Source: Toxorhynchites rutilus septentrionalis (taxonomy: Eukaryota > Arthropoda > Insecta > Diptera > Culicidae). Taken from it: a stretch of 64,000 bases of DNA. Shown piece after piece: positions 13,401-23,467 of the stretch. The notes under the pieces were generated by a model. It did no database searches. It saw only the letters and a program-made list of their open reading frames with translations, and was not told the DNA's origin. The position numbers were made by a program, and so were the translations under genes. The stretch's first letter is position 1, and the number at the start of each line of letters is the position of its first letter. The DNA lies in the NCBI RefSeq assembly GCF_029784135.1, contig NC_073744.1:33734939-33798938 (forward strand), written 5' to 3'.

Positions 13401-16400
13401 AACACGAAGTTCATACCACAACCATAACGAGCATTTCATAAACACCAAGAGTGAAATCGAGAAGGGGTACTTACGCTTGTGAACTCCCGGTTTCTTGCAA
13501 TGATAACTGCACGAGCTTTCCGTTGGATAGTTATTCTTGTTGCCTTTGCAGCCACCGTACAGGAATGGTTCGCAGGAATCCCGTTCCTTGTCGAAGTACC
13601 ATCGCTCGAAGGTTCCATTGCACGGTCCACTCTCCTGAGGCTGGTCGCAAGGTGCTGCAAAGCGACACGGATGAGTAATTTTCTGCTGCAGTAACATCCA
13701 ATGATATACTCACGCATCGAATCATCCACCACGCAGGATGTCTTACACTCCTCCTGTGTTTCGAACCGATTCGCATTACCCAAGCACCCTCCGTAGGTAA
13801 ACTGTGCGCACATATTTCTGTCCGCATCGTAATACCACATCGGGTAATACCCAGTGCACGGTCCCGTGATCTTCGGTAGTTGGCACCTGTTGTTCCCTTC
13901 CGGCATCTCGCACACATTCTTGCACTCATCGGCCGAATCGAAGCGATTCTTGTTTCCTTCACATCCACCGTACCAGAACCTTCCGCAACCTCCGTACTCG
14001 ATATCGAAGAAATACTTAACAGTGTAATTGTGACATGTGCCCATGTCCTTCTTGAGCACACAAGCCTTCTGTGGCGACTCGGGCACAACTTCACATCCCT
14101 CGAACTTACTTCCCTGGGCTTCGTTAACTCCATCCGGACAACAGCCATACTTGCTGGTGGCGCATGTGCATCCCTCGAAGTTTGGTCCTTGCGCAGCCGT
14201 TTTTCCATCGGAACAGCACTTGAACTCACTGTACGTACAATGGCAGCCATGGTTCTGCGGTCCCTTCGCCGCAGTGACTCCATCCGGACAGCATCCAAAC
14301 TGGAAGGCGTGACAAGGGCAACCCTCGAAATTCGATCCCAGTGCATTGGTTTCCTTATCCGGACAGCACCCGAATTCTGAATGTTGGCAGCCACAACCCA
14401 TGTTGTAGTAACCGCGGGCCGCTGTCGTGTTATCCGGACAGCAACCATACGGGGAGTACTCGCAGCCACATCCTTCCAAGCTTGGGCCTCGTGCCGGGTT
14501 AATATTATCCGGACAACATCCATATGGTGTTTCGATACAACAGCCCTCCCGGTTTGGTCCATGAGCGGGCGTCTTTCCATCCGGACAACATCCGAACGGC
14601 TCCGTAGCACACGCTTCACAACCCTCTCCATTTGGTCCACTGGCGGCGGTAACATTATCTCCACAGCATCCGAAGCTGCTTCCCGCACATCCATCGAGTG
14701 GTGTGACGGTCGCAACTTCATCGTCCGTTGCAGTTTCCAGAACCTGATCCTCCGCGGTTTTACTAACTCCTGGACAACCCTCTCCGTCCGCACCAGTCGC
14801 TTCGCTAATACCATCCGAGCAACAACCATACTCACTTGCTGCGCATCCTCCCATTGTAGTCGTTTCCACGGGGCATCCCTCGAAATCATTGCCCTCCGAG
14901 GGAGTAACCTTATCTGGACAGCATCCGAATAGTGTATCGGCGCAATCCGACTTAGGACAACCCTTCCCGTCAGCTCCCTTCGCTGGTGATACTCCGTCCG
15001 GACAGCATCCGTGCTTTGTTTCCTTGCATGTCTCTGGCAGTGGACAGCCTTCATCGAATGGTCCTGTCGCTTTGCTCTTTCCATCCGGACAGCATCCGAA
15101 CTTCGACTTGGCACACAAGGGCTTCTTCGGTCTTGGTTTGCATTTTCGGGGCTTCTGCTCTTTCGATATAATCGACGTGAGCGTGTACGGGGTGCTGGAA
15201 CTCTCCTCGTCTCCGCCTGTTCCTAGCCATATGTTGATTGTGGTTCCCTCTACATCAGTGGATTCCACCGTAGATGAGTCATCGGTGGATTCGGTTATGC
15301 CCTCAGTAGTTGATTCAGATGATGCGTCACTAATCGAGGACATTGTCGCCGCCCCTTCAGTGCTCGATGCTTCCTGGGTGGAAGCGGTATCTTCGGTAAC
15401 AGTTGACTCAGCCGATTCGGTTGATAGCGACGGTTCCGTGGAAGACGCGTCGGTGGCTTCGGAAGAAACAGAGTCGCTAGTCGTTGCATCCGATGCTTCG
15501 GTTGCAGTGGAGGTTCCTACTGAATCCGACGAAGACACATCGGTACCGATTTCCGTGGTGACATCTGTACTACGATCTGCATCTACAGTTGATGAAATTT
15601 CGCTGGCAGATTCGCTGGAACCAGAATTAGTGGTTGACGCAGATGAATCCGTTGAAGTGTCATCTGTCGACGACTCAGATGTTTCCACTAAGGCTGATGC
15701 CTGGGTGGAAGTATCCGTTGAGGGTTCGCTCGTTTCACCATCGGTGGATAATGCGTCCGAGGATGTCTCGGTAGAATCGTCAGTTGTGGTGACGTCAGAA
15801 CTTTCGTCGGTGCTCGACGCATCAGACGAAGCATCCGAAGTGTCAGTTGATGATGCGGACTCGGTCGTCGAGCTGAATTCAGTCGATTCTTCCATTTCAG
15901 TAGATGCGATCTCCGATGTTGAATCCGATGAGTAGGTGGAACTATCAGCTGTGGACGATTGCGAGCTACTGGCTTCCATTGAAGAGTCAGAGGATGTGGA
16001 AATCTCAGTCGAACCCTCGGAAGAGGCTTCGGAAGCAGAGCTATCGACGGAAGTAGAGGAAGCCGGAGAAGCAGATGATTCAGTGCTTGAAGCATCGTTA
16101 CTGTCGATTGAAATATCAGTTGAAGTTTCTGATGATGCACCTGTCGAATGTTGTGTCGAACCCTCCGTTGGCACATCTGTTGACCCTCCTTCGGATGAGA
16201 GTTCCAACAAACTTTCAGAGGTAGCTGCTGAAGCAGACTCTGTTGATGATTCCGATGTGTGTTCCTTGATGGACGATAGCGGCTCCAAGGTAGATCCTTC
16301 GGAAACGGAACGTGAAGTAGATTCAACTTCAGCAACAGGAGTTGTAGAAACTTCTTCATCTTCCTCTTCCTCTATTTCTTCTATTTCATCTCCCGAACCG

Positions 16401-19400
16401 TCAATAAAACGAACATCTATATCAAAGCCAGATCCTTCCATAGGAGATACATCGGTTGCCGTATCAGCATCGGTAAGACCAGTTTCAAATCCGGTTGCAT
16501 CGCTCAGCATTACTTCATCTGTTTCCAGCGATGATTCTGTGGTACCCTCTGGTGTTTCCAGCTCAACTCCTTCCACCAAATCACTGTCGTCCGTGATCAT
16601 AATAACGCCTTCTTGCGATTCAATCGATTCCTCCTCTTCCTCGCACCATTCTTCTTCATCGTAGTCGGACTCTTCCAATGGTTTACTTGTCACGTCCACG
16701 GGTATGATTTCATCATCCGTACAATCATGGCTATTGCAATTCTCGGTGCTTAATTCAATCGTATCTACCTTGCAGTTAGTCTCGGCCACCACGGTTCCAT
16801 TAGCGATGCACAGTACCTTACGTGATTTGAAGCCACCTCCACAATCCTTCGAGCAACCAGTCCAGGGTCCGGTGAACCACTGACCTGGACACTCGTCCGG
16901 TCCATCACAGTCCCGTTCCTTCTCCGGTCTCATGGCAACATCGCACTTGTAATCATCATCCGCTCTTTTCAGCGATTGCCCATCGAACATGCCACACACC
17001 ACGGATCGTGTCTGAACACCCTTACCGCAGACCGCCGAACACTTACTCCACTGCGAAGTGAACCACTGGTACTCACACGGCACGGATTTGCACTCACGCT
17101 TGAGCTCTGGTAGCTCACGTTTTTCGCAGAATTTGTTGTCATACACCGTGCCTGCTTTGGAAGCACAATAGGCTGTTCGAGTTTCCACCGTCGTTCCGCA
17201 TTCCTCACACTATACGGGGAAGAATCGATTATGGTGTTGGACATCTAGAAACGAAAAACATCTCACTCACCCCACTCCAAGAAGAAGTAATGTAATCAAC
17301 ACCTTCGCAAGGCCGCAGCATACAGGACTGTGCAATATCTGGTTTATCATTGACACACTCTTCATCGCTTAGCACCGTTATGCGCCCATTTTCTTTGCGA
17401 TAGCAGGTAACCTTCCGGGTTTGCTCACCCTCTCCGCACAATTTGTTGCACTGGAAACCCCAAAAAAAAATATGTTGATTCCTTGAAAACAAATCTTAAC
17501 TGACTATGGCTTACAGGAGACCACTTCCCGATGTACCACTCTGGACAAATTGTGTCACGGTTGCATTCCTGCTCCGTTGCCGGTTTGTTTCCAACCATCT
17601 CGAGGCATACCGAGTCATCCACCTTCGTTGGAATACTGGAAAAAGAATTTTAAAGTTTTTATGCCCTCAAATGATTGAATCTTTCAAGTGCTCACCCTTC
17701 TTCGGATATCCTTTCGCAGTGCACATCACGCATCTGCTTGCCCTCTTGGCCACACGGCATCGAACAGTTGCCCCAGCCGCTCTCGATCCACCGCGGTGGG
17801 CATGCTTCCTGTGCGCACCGTTGAGATTCTTCCGGCTTCAAAGCGGCATCGCACAGTCCATCCTTCACTTCCTTCATCGTTGTGCGACTGTTGCATGTGA
17901 CGTTGCGGTGCTGTACGCCACCTCCACAGCTAGCCGAGCACGTGTCGTACGGAGTGAAGGTCCACGAATAGGTATCCGGTTCATCGACCGGAGCCAATTT
18001 GGACGCCACACTGTATTCGTAGTTTACACCAACATTTCGATCTTGAGATAGTAGTACCAGGTATACTGGTTCGGTTGTAGGTCCCAAACAGGTTAACTTG
18101 TCCGGAGCTGAAAAACCCTGCGGCCGACGTTCGTAGTGCCAATCGGCGCCGGCAAATTGGAGGGCGCGAGGAAAATCGATACGATAGTTGCCGTTTAAGT
18201 GGTAGAACCCGGTAAGATTCCTAATCGCCAGATAGTTGTTCGATGGACCACGTTCGCTGATCACAACATTCGTTGCTCCAGCTGGTACCAGCAGGAGATC
18301 ATTGTAGCCGACCTGCAGATTGTTCATATCCAGCACACCAGTGACCGTTCTACAGCCACTCCCATCGCCCCGGCAGACGCGACACTTGTCTTCTTTAGCA
18401 TTCGATCCCAGCATCATATCACAGCCGACGGCTTGGCATGCACCATCGACACAAACATCGAAGGAATCATCGTTACAGCGTGTCCCATCGGTAACCTTCG
18501 TCTTGTGACGATAGTAGAACCGTTCGCCGATGGGCATACAATTCAGCTCGCAAGGATTCGGAGCCTTCGTATACGGCACCCATTGGTAGCGGTGACCCTC
18601 AAACGGTACGTCGTTATATTCGAAACACTGCCGCTTGCGGAAGTCTATCTCACCCTCCGGGCAGTCCTGGGGAAGCGAGAAAGATATAAACTCACAATAA
18701 TTCACCGACAAAAACAATGCAAAAATATCAACGTATGAAAAATGCTTATCATCCATTCAGGGTGACAACAGGGAACCGGAAACCGACCGTTGTCTCCTTC
18801 TAATAAACCAATCTCGGGAATTGTATCCATTTCCAAACGGGCTGTGCGCCATGATGGGGAAGATAATGGGATCATTCGTTTTCCTTGTTGAGTTGTTGAG
18901 TCTGCGAATCGAATCAACCAGGAGCTGGTCAACCGGGAATGGAATGAATGCATTCTCCGATATATATTTTTTTTTCTCGCATAGCATCCCAAAATATGGT
19001 ATCTCTCAAACTGTTGTGCTTTTCTTTCGTGGCATCCGCTCGATTTGCCAGGTGCCGTAGCAACGGCTTCCACTGACGAGAATCGGGTCGGGTTGAGAGT
19101 AGGAATTGAATACCATTGGATGTGTGTTTGTGTGTCTCTGACGTTATAAAATTTATCGACACAATTATTAGCTGCCACCCGCGGTACTCCCGCTCATACC
19201 ATGTTTCCAACCACTCGGTACTCTGTTTCGAACGGAACGGAATTCATTCCCGTAGTGAGCAAATGAAGACTGAATGGGACCGGGCGGCAATCCCGGTAAC
19301 TGATATGCGATTATTTGTTTCCACCGGAAACAGACGATGCGGTGGTTTTGATATGAAGGCAGATGCTTTTTTACTCTCCTGCTATGGGGTTCGTTTTGTC

Positions 19401-22400
19401 TTCTGCCAAATTCCTTGTCTCTTCCCCACCGGACGTAAGATGTCCGGGAATTAGCTTCGGTTGCGTTGGCGAAAAAGTTTTAGTTTTTGTTGGAAAGGCT
19501 GCCATTTTTGAAATCAGAAATCGCATGATAAATTTCTGAGTTTCTAGTTTTCTAGTGTCTAGTTTCTAACATAATACTGTGATAAATTAATTTTTTAGCA
19601 CATATACAAGTGATAAAAAAGAATACTTGTTTGAGTGCAACCGGTTGAATTTGACGAGAAATCTAGTTTCACTAACCCCTTCACGTTGCTGTGTCTAGCG
19701 GTGTCTGTTCTGGTCGGTCGAAACACTACACTTGTTTCCACAAACTAGAACTAACTAGGAGTCAGGATCCATTAAGGCAGTATTCTAGTCTGGAAATTTG
19801 GAAAAAATCATTTTTTTCCTTCATATTTCTGTAGTTTAGGCATTCAAGAATATACCTTAGAATGAACTTTTTGAAAATCCTATTATTTATCGAGTTTTTT
19901 TCGAGAGCCATTTCAGTGATGTAGTATCTAACCTTGTACGGCCATAACAATGAACTTCATACGCGTTTTTCTCAAAACTAGTTTTTTTTTTTTCAAACTA
20001 GCGTACACGATATCTCAAGTTCTACTGAACCGATTCATGTCGAATTTATATGAATACAATCTGCATGCATCTCTCGCATCTGCATGCATCTCTCGCATGA
20101 ATCAATGAAAAATGATAATTATTTCTTTTTTCTATTTTTTAAAAATCGGGAAACGTAAGAAAAAACGCTTTAAACTGGATTTTTTGGTTTCCAAGAGGCC
20201 GTCATTTTGTCAAAAAAACAAATTTTTGACTTGTCCGAGGTTCATGCAATAGCAGAATCTTTACTGATTTAGAATCTGTTTGATTTTTTTGTTTCAGATA
20301 ACCGGAAAGGGTTGGAATCGTGTACGCCATGACACTACTTTTTTTCTTAGAACCACCTCACTTCATCAGCGTGTAACTATTCTAATAATGAATATTTTTC
20401 GTTCGTTGAATTTTTTATTTCATTGCAAAAAATAGACAAAACAAGTAATGATACAATGGATACTAAAAATATTTTTTGTTTTATTTTTACGGAGCTCGAA
20501 AAAAAAACAAAATGCGATGACTTTCCGCAGCTTTTTTCTTCATATTGAAGTAATGAAGTAACACTCCCCGCAAAAACACTCTCGTTGGTACGAAATTCGA
20601 AGTGGCAAGAAACAATGTTGCTTACGCTTCAACTTTTTGACATAAACTGAAAAAGGCGCGCAATGAGAGTAGCTTTCCAACGAATGTCTGGAAATTAGAT
20701 TCATTGGAATAATAATCAAGTTACGCCATCTGTTGTGAAACCGAAGAAGTTTTGCCGTACACCTAATAATATTCCAAGTGCAGCGAAAAGAATATTTTTG
20801 TTGGTGGCAATATAGTTGCCAATACCCGCAATAAAAACGCCTAAAGTTAGGCAAACTAGCTGCATCATGAATGAAACTTGCCAAATTATGGGCGATAAGT
20901 TGATTTTCAACCAACATGTTGTGTTGCTTGCGATATATGGATGCTTCACTTGCCAAATCGATTAACTCCATTTTCTGAATATTATTAATATCAAATATCG
21001 AAGCACTTGATTAGCTTCTAACTGTACATATTCAAAACTATTTTTTTTAATAACAAGTATTAACACCCCTAAATGACAAAATCTGTTTGGCCATTGAATA
21101 ATGAATAATTTATGTCAGAAGCCAATCTGATTGAATCCTTGCTATAATGTATTAATATCATAATAGACATAATAGATATCTAGTTAACCCGCTGCACTAT
21201 TTTTCCTCTACTACGGAGTCATCTGTAAGTTGTTCGTTACTCGCGTAGACGGCATTGAGCTTCGTATTACAAATTAGGGAAGTGAGCATGACAATATGGG
21301 TTTGCAGAAGGAATGACCCCATACTTAAAATAAAAATTATGAATAAAAATTATTTTCCCCAAATCAAATTAGTACTCTATGTAAATGTAAATCTGGAATT
21401 TTATATTATAACTAGCTGACCCGGCAAACTTCGTCCCGCCCAAAATTTGTATTTTGTTATCAATACCTTCAAACATACACGTTTTCTTACTATGAGCAAG
21501 TTCATTAGTCCAATCGCAGAACTATTCATTGATTGATCTTCTATTCGACCCCGTTGAATTTACCTTTTACTATAAAATTCCTAGTATTTCTAACAAAATA
21601 CATCATTATAATATCAGATTATTTTCAGACACAATTCTCGTTCAAGATTTTTCAACCACTTGCAAATAACAAATAATTCTCCGTTACATGGAATGAATGT
21701 TTTATACAGAAAATATGATAGAATAAAGACAGCCCTAAATCCGACAATTCCTTCCTCGAGTTCTGCTCTTATCAACACATCCGGAGATCATTTTTTATTG
21801 GTATAGATAGAAGAAGATATAGTAGTGCGTTTCATCACATTAAAATCCATTTCCAGTTTCGAACTAAGATCAATTTCTCTAGCGCAAACATCAAATGGAC
21901 TAACAGCATTTGTCACTATGTAATTGTAGAACATACGGGAATTTAAATCCTTCAGAGTTTTCCGAAAATTTTAAATTGTCATGTTTGGTTGGAATGTTTG
22001 TGGTTGAAATATGTGTAATATTTTTATGCGACCCCCTCTTCATTTCAGAAGAGGGAGGGGTGTCATACCTTTATAGAAACATTTCTCATACCCAAAAACC
22101 CTCACATCCCAAATTGTGCTTGATTAATTCTCGAGTTATGCAGAAGTTTGTGTTTCGTTTGTATGACAGTCCCCCTTAGAGAGGGGGGACGATCCCTCCA
22201 GTCTCCGAACATTTTACCAGCGCCGCCCTCGCTTTGTTTATATATATTTTTTATTGATGTTTCAGTGTATGGACCTACCTGTATGTTGCAGGAAAAATAC
22301 TTTCGGCTGCCTCCTCGGCATTGCGGCTGACCATCTGGACTGTTGTGGGTGTGGTGGGCGCAGCGTTACGTGTTACACATGGTATGTAAACAGCGACAGA

Positions 22401-22783
22401 TTTTTCCGCAGCGAAGCGCGAAACAAAAATAAAAATAAAAAATGCAAATATTTAGTATAAATTTGCGCAACCCCTCGGGGAGGCACTCAAATTTTCCAGC
22501 GCGAACAACATCAGCGGGAGGTAATTCGAGCAGCTCGCACCGTTGATTCGGGGAATCGCTTGGGTAAATGATGAAGGCATAAACGGTGTTCGATCGCGAT
22601 CGCCTACCTCAGATTGAGACACTCGCGTATCTGATAGGACACACCACCGCCACAGCTGCGCGAACACTCCGACGGGGTGCCCCAGGGACCCCAGTCGGAG
22701 GACGATTCGTCCCCGCCCGGGATGATGTAGCTCTCCGATAGGTACAGATTGCTGCCATGTTGTCGTTTGTGCCGGACGAAGAA
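4340..22783 (-). CDS. Ppn: Papilin, 16 exons, N-terminal exon not included
   Basis: Papilin is a secreted extracellular-matrix glycoprotein of basement membranes, related to the ADAMTS proteases but without a protease domain. Exons on the minus strand, 5' to 3': 22608-22783, 22279-22339, 17696-18666, 17515-17635, 17271-17450, 13714-17209, 13475-13654, 13146-13316, 12151-12966, 6947-7117, 6675-6857, 5836-6371, 5625-5775, 4937-5407, 4543-4815, 4340-4482. All introns fit GT-AG and phases agree throughout. The joined frame is 8,100 bases, 2,699 codons plus stop, with no lesion. Domain order is TSP1, ADAMTS Cys-rich and spacer, six TSP1, acidic and Ser/Thr-rich regions, 12 cassettes, ten Kunitz, WAP, three Ig, PLAC, as in insect papilins. 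The length is close to that of fly papilin. The signal peptide lies upstream; see the candidate exon at 38,962-39,060. Confidence 0.96.
4543..4815 (-). CDS. Ppn: Papilin exon 15: third Ig domain
   Basis: Encodes one Ig (I-set-like) domain: first Cys in ITINCITDG, the Trp in VNWFKDG, and second Cys in DSGAYKCLARN. A single phase-1 exon for one Ig domain is the usual modular arrangement. Confidence 0.95.
4937..5407 (-). CDS. Ppn: Papilin exon 14: second Ig domain and Pro-rich linker
   Basis: The first part is an Ig domain (SIRCPAGGFPKP, VTWW, LGPYVCQAYSG). It is followed by about 60 residues very rich in Pro and Thr (PTIPTYRPRPAVTHEPPTPP and on), a likely flexible and O-glycosylated linker before the last Ig domain. 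Confidence 0.94.
5625..5775 (-). CDS. Ppn: Papilin exon 13: second half of first Ig domain
   Basis: Continues in phase 0 from exon 12. It supplies the C-terminal half of Ig 1, including SGTYVCIADNGIG with the second Cys. Ig 1 is therefore split by an intron, unlike Ig 2 and Ig 3, which each lie in one exon. Confidence 0.94.
5836..6371 (-). CDS. Ppn: Papilin exon 12: Cys-rich segment, WAP domain, start of Ig 1
   Basis: Begins with a Cys-rich segment (DPCESHNEECRKIHC and CVEPCANARCPEGTEC). A WAP-type four-disulfide core follows, starting ECPRLVNATVCQDAC, with eight cysteines and the KCC pair. After an acidic Pro/Glu-rich linker the exon ends inside Ig 1 (ATLKCFATGFPPPSIRW). WAP domains can inhibit proteases, but no activity can be read from this sequence. 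Confidence 0.93.
6675..6857 (-). CDS. Ppn: Papilin exon 11: Kunitz domain 10
   Basis: One complete Kunitz/BPTI domain in a phase 1-1 exon, with six cysteines (LCTLVPQVGRC, RETCFAFIYSGCGGN, YDQCRDRC). The P1 residue, directly after the second Cys, is Ala, so classic trypsin inhibition is unlikely. The loop after P1 is longer than usual. Confidence 0.95.
6947..7117 (-). CDS. Ppn: Papilin exon 10: Kunitz domain 9
   Basis: One complete Kunitz domain in a phase 1-1 exon of 171 bases: VCQEARDSGPC, RSCHPFNYSGCEGNGNR, NECEQTC. P1 is Asp. It lies beyond a 5 kb intron from the other Kunitz exons. Confidence 0.95.
7571..7604. repeat. GC then GT microsatellite
   Basis: An uninterrupted run of GC dinucleotides passing into GT dinucleotides within papilin intron 9. 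Confidence 0.95.
9787..10496 (+). mobile_element. TTAA-flanked MITE, copy 1 (710 bases)
   Basis: Perfect 14-base inverted ends GGGGGTATTCTAGT, with TTAA on both sides (9,783-9,786 and 10,497-10,500). There is no reading frame. TTAA duplication is the mark of piggyBac-type transposition, so this is probably a non-autonomous piggyBac-related element. Related copies lie at 19.78, 43.55 and 46.84 kb. Confidence 0.88.
11912..12060 (-). mobile_element. 5'-truncated SINE copy
   Basis: The reverse complement of the 3' half of the SINE at 589-855, including the shared block GTTCCTAGAGGAACTTCGTC, and followed on its tail side by a CTTCTTCTT tract. The tRNA-like head is missing. It ends about 90 bases downstream of the papilin exon 9 donor site, so it sits at the very start of that intron. 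Confidence 0.85.
12151..12966 (-). CDS. Ppn: Papilin exon 9: Kunitz domains 5-8
   Basis: Four Kunitz domains in one exon. Domains 5-7 have all six cysteines; their P1 residues are Gln (GECQNYT), Ser (DRDCSTW) and Ser (GRCSENE). A Pro/Glu/Val-rich linker (PEPVPAPAPAPAES) precedes domain 8. Domain 8 is degenerate: the second and fourth cysteines are both absent (GYEPTIVY and SGEGGNGNR replace the usual GxC and SGCGGN). These two pair with each other in BPTI, so one disulfide has been lost cleanly. Confidence 0.94.
13146..13316 (-). CDS. Ppn: Papilin exon 8: Kunitz domain 4
   Basis: A complete Kunitz domain in one phase 1-1 exon of 171 bases: CTLPMDAGRCDGK, CMPFYYTGCGGNDNQF, DQCEEQC. P1 is Asp. 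Confidence 0.95.
13475..13654 (-). CDS. Ppn: Papilin exon 7: Kunitz domain 3
   Basis: A complete Kunitz domain in one phase 1-1 exon: CDQPQESGPCNGTFERWYF, CEPFLYGGCKGNKNNY, SSCSYHC. P1 is Asn, in an N-G-T sequon that could be N-glycosylated. Confidence 0.95.
13714..17209 (-). CDS. Ppn: Papilin exon 6: TSP1 repeats, mucin-like region, cassettes, Kunitz 1-2
   Basis: A giant 3,496-base exon. In order it encodes the rest of TSP1-5, then TSP1-6 (WFTSQWSKCSAVCGKG) and TSP1-7 (WFTGPWTGCSKDCGGG). Next is an Asp/Glu-rich stretch (about 16,330-16,720), then some 380 residues made mostly of Ser, Thr, Glu, Asp and Ala (about 15,195-16,330), a probable mucin-like O-glycosylated rod. Twelve short cassettes follow (about 14,085-15,120) of the form C-x5-FGCCPDG-x4-A-x-GP-x4-GC. 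Two Kunitz domains close the exon, with P1 His (GTCHNYT) and Thr (GPCTGYY). The exon is fully open. Confidence 0.97.
17271..17450 (-). CDS. Ppn: Papilin exon 5: end of TSP1-4, start of TSP1-5
   Basis: Phase 0-0 exon of 180 bases. It begins CNKLCGEGEQTRKVTCYRKE and ends ITSSWSG. Its borders fall inside TSP1 repeats just before the first conserved Cys, as for the neighbouring exons. Confidence 0.95.
17515..17635 (-). CDS. Ppn: Papilin exon 4: end of TSP1-3, start of TSP1-4
   Basis: A 121-base exon that starts by completing a Gly codon from exon 3 and ends in phase 0 at WYIGKWSP. It contains VCLEMVGNKPATEQECN, a segment strongly conserved in insect papilins. Confidence 0.94.
17696..18666 (-). 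CDS. Ppn: Papilin exon 3: ADAMTS-type Cys-rich/spacer region, TSP1-2 and TSP1-3
   Basis: Starts at DCPEGEIDFRKRQC right after a pyrimidine-rich CAG acceptor. The Cys-rich module has the signature segments APNPCELNCMPIGERFYYR, CVDGACQAVGCDMMLGSNAK and CRVCRGDGSGC known from ADAMTS and papilin. A spacer follows (NYRIDFPRALQFAGADWHY). TSP1-2 (TPYDTCSASCGGGVQHRNVTC) and most of TSP1-3 (SGWGNCSMPC) close the exon. There is no metalloprotease domain, as expected for papilin. Confidence 0.97.
19776..20503 (+). mobile_element. TTAA MITE, copy 2, right end lost
   Basis: Same orientation and sequence family as the MITE at 9,787-10,496. TTAA at 19,772-19,775 precedes GGCAGTATTCTAGT. It runs parallel to copy 1 up to TTTTTACGGAGCTCGA, where it stops abruptly against mariner sequence instead of ending in its own inverted repeat. 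A short local duplication of TGCATGCATCTCTCGCA lies near 20,060-20,100. Confidence 0.8.
20508..20769 (-). mobile_element. Mariner 5'-end fragment
   Basis: Closely matches 2,415-2,685 of the mariner at 1.4-2.7 kb, including AAAATGCGATGACTTTCCGC and the terminal GCCGTACACCTAATA. Only the end upstream of the transposase start is present. It abuts the truncated MITE, which suggests one deletion joined the two. Confidence 0.85.
21411..22200 (-). mobile_element. Helentron-like element with internal repeat unit
   Basis: The left part holds ACTAGCTGACCCGGCAAACT, a well-known terminal block of insect Helentron and related rolling-circle elements. The right part (about 22,020-22,200) is the reverse complement of the repeat unit at 45.2-46.2 kb, with the shared block CATACAAACGAAACACAAAC and a run of Cs and Gs. 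No replicase or helicase is encoded, so it is non-autonomous. It ends about 80 bases from the papilin microexon. Confidence 0.7.
22279..22339 (-). CDS. Ppn: Papilin exon 2: 61-base microexon completing TSP1-1
   Basis: Found by matching splice phases. The acceptor is CACAACAG and the donor is GTAGGTCC. It encodes PDGQPQCRGGSRKYFSCNIQ after one base completes a Ser codon from exon 1. The result supplies the last two cysteines of TSP1-1 and joins in phase 0 to DCPEGEIDF of exon 3, matching the layout in other insect papilins. Without it, exons 1 and 3 would be out of frame. Confidence 0.92.
22608..22783 (-). CDS. Ppn: Papilin exon 1 (first certain): pro-region end and TSP1-1
   Basis: Encodes FFVRHKRQHGSNLYLSESY, then WGPWGTPSECSRSCGGGVSY, the core of TSP1-1 with its Trp and CSRSCGGG motif. 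RHKR at 22,763-22,774 fits a furin-type cleavage site just ahead of the mature protein. The exon ends at a GTAGGC donor in phase 2. The 5' border is taken at a CAG acceptor in phase 0; an AAG three bases further upstream is a possible alternative. Confidence 0.92.
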
Positions 22784-22956
22784 CTGCTTGGATGAGGGGT
22801 ACCAAATGAGTTAAGCAAAAAGGCATTATTTCTGTGGGGTGTAGGGAGGTTGAGACAAACCAATAACAAAGCGAAATCATTCTATCTCTGAAAGTGTTAG
22901 ATTTGGATATCACCCTTGCATCGAGTTTTTTTTTTTGTATATTTTTTTTGTATATA

Positions 22957-23066
<110 letters not shown>

Positions 23067-23467
23067 TAACATACACACACCAAGATAATAATATGTACGT
23101 AAAATATTATAATACCTGAAAGTTGTACCTTCAAAATGATGCGCATCCCATCGATTTGCGTTGATTTTTCAAGAAGATACAGCATGTTAAAATCACTTGA
23201 AATTTCAGACTTCGCATTATGTCCCTTTAATTTTTTTGTCGAGTGCATATACAGCCATTCCATGCCAAACCGATATAGTTGTTCTCAGATTTTCGTGAAA
23301 AGTGGTAATTTTGTTCTTTATCGCAAAACATTAGACCCGTATTTTTTAATTTTTTCAGTAGGATGACCGCAATCATTTTAGGGTTGCTCATTTTAGGGTT
23401 GCCGGAAAAACCAACTTTTTCTTATTTTTCCAAAAGTGACTTTTTTGTTTCATTTTTTTTTTTTTTT

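Larger units (their letters stand above)
18667..22278 (-). other. Papilin intron 2, about 3.6 kb
   Basis: Lies between the 61-base microexon and exon 3. It contains a truncated TTAA MITE (19,776-20,503), a mariner end fragment (20,508-20,769) and Helentron-like sequence (21,411-22,200). The stretches 18,700-19,770 and 20,770-21,410 show nothing recognisable. Confidence 0.88.

Noticed and set aside
14889..16664. Long plus-strand reading frames of 348 and 242 codons
   Set aside because: They are the antisense of the papilin cassette and Ser/Thr-rich regions. The biased codon use of that exon removes stops on the opposite strand; there is no domain, start context or splice support.
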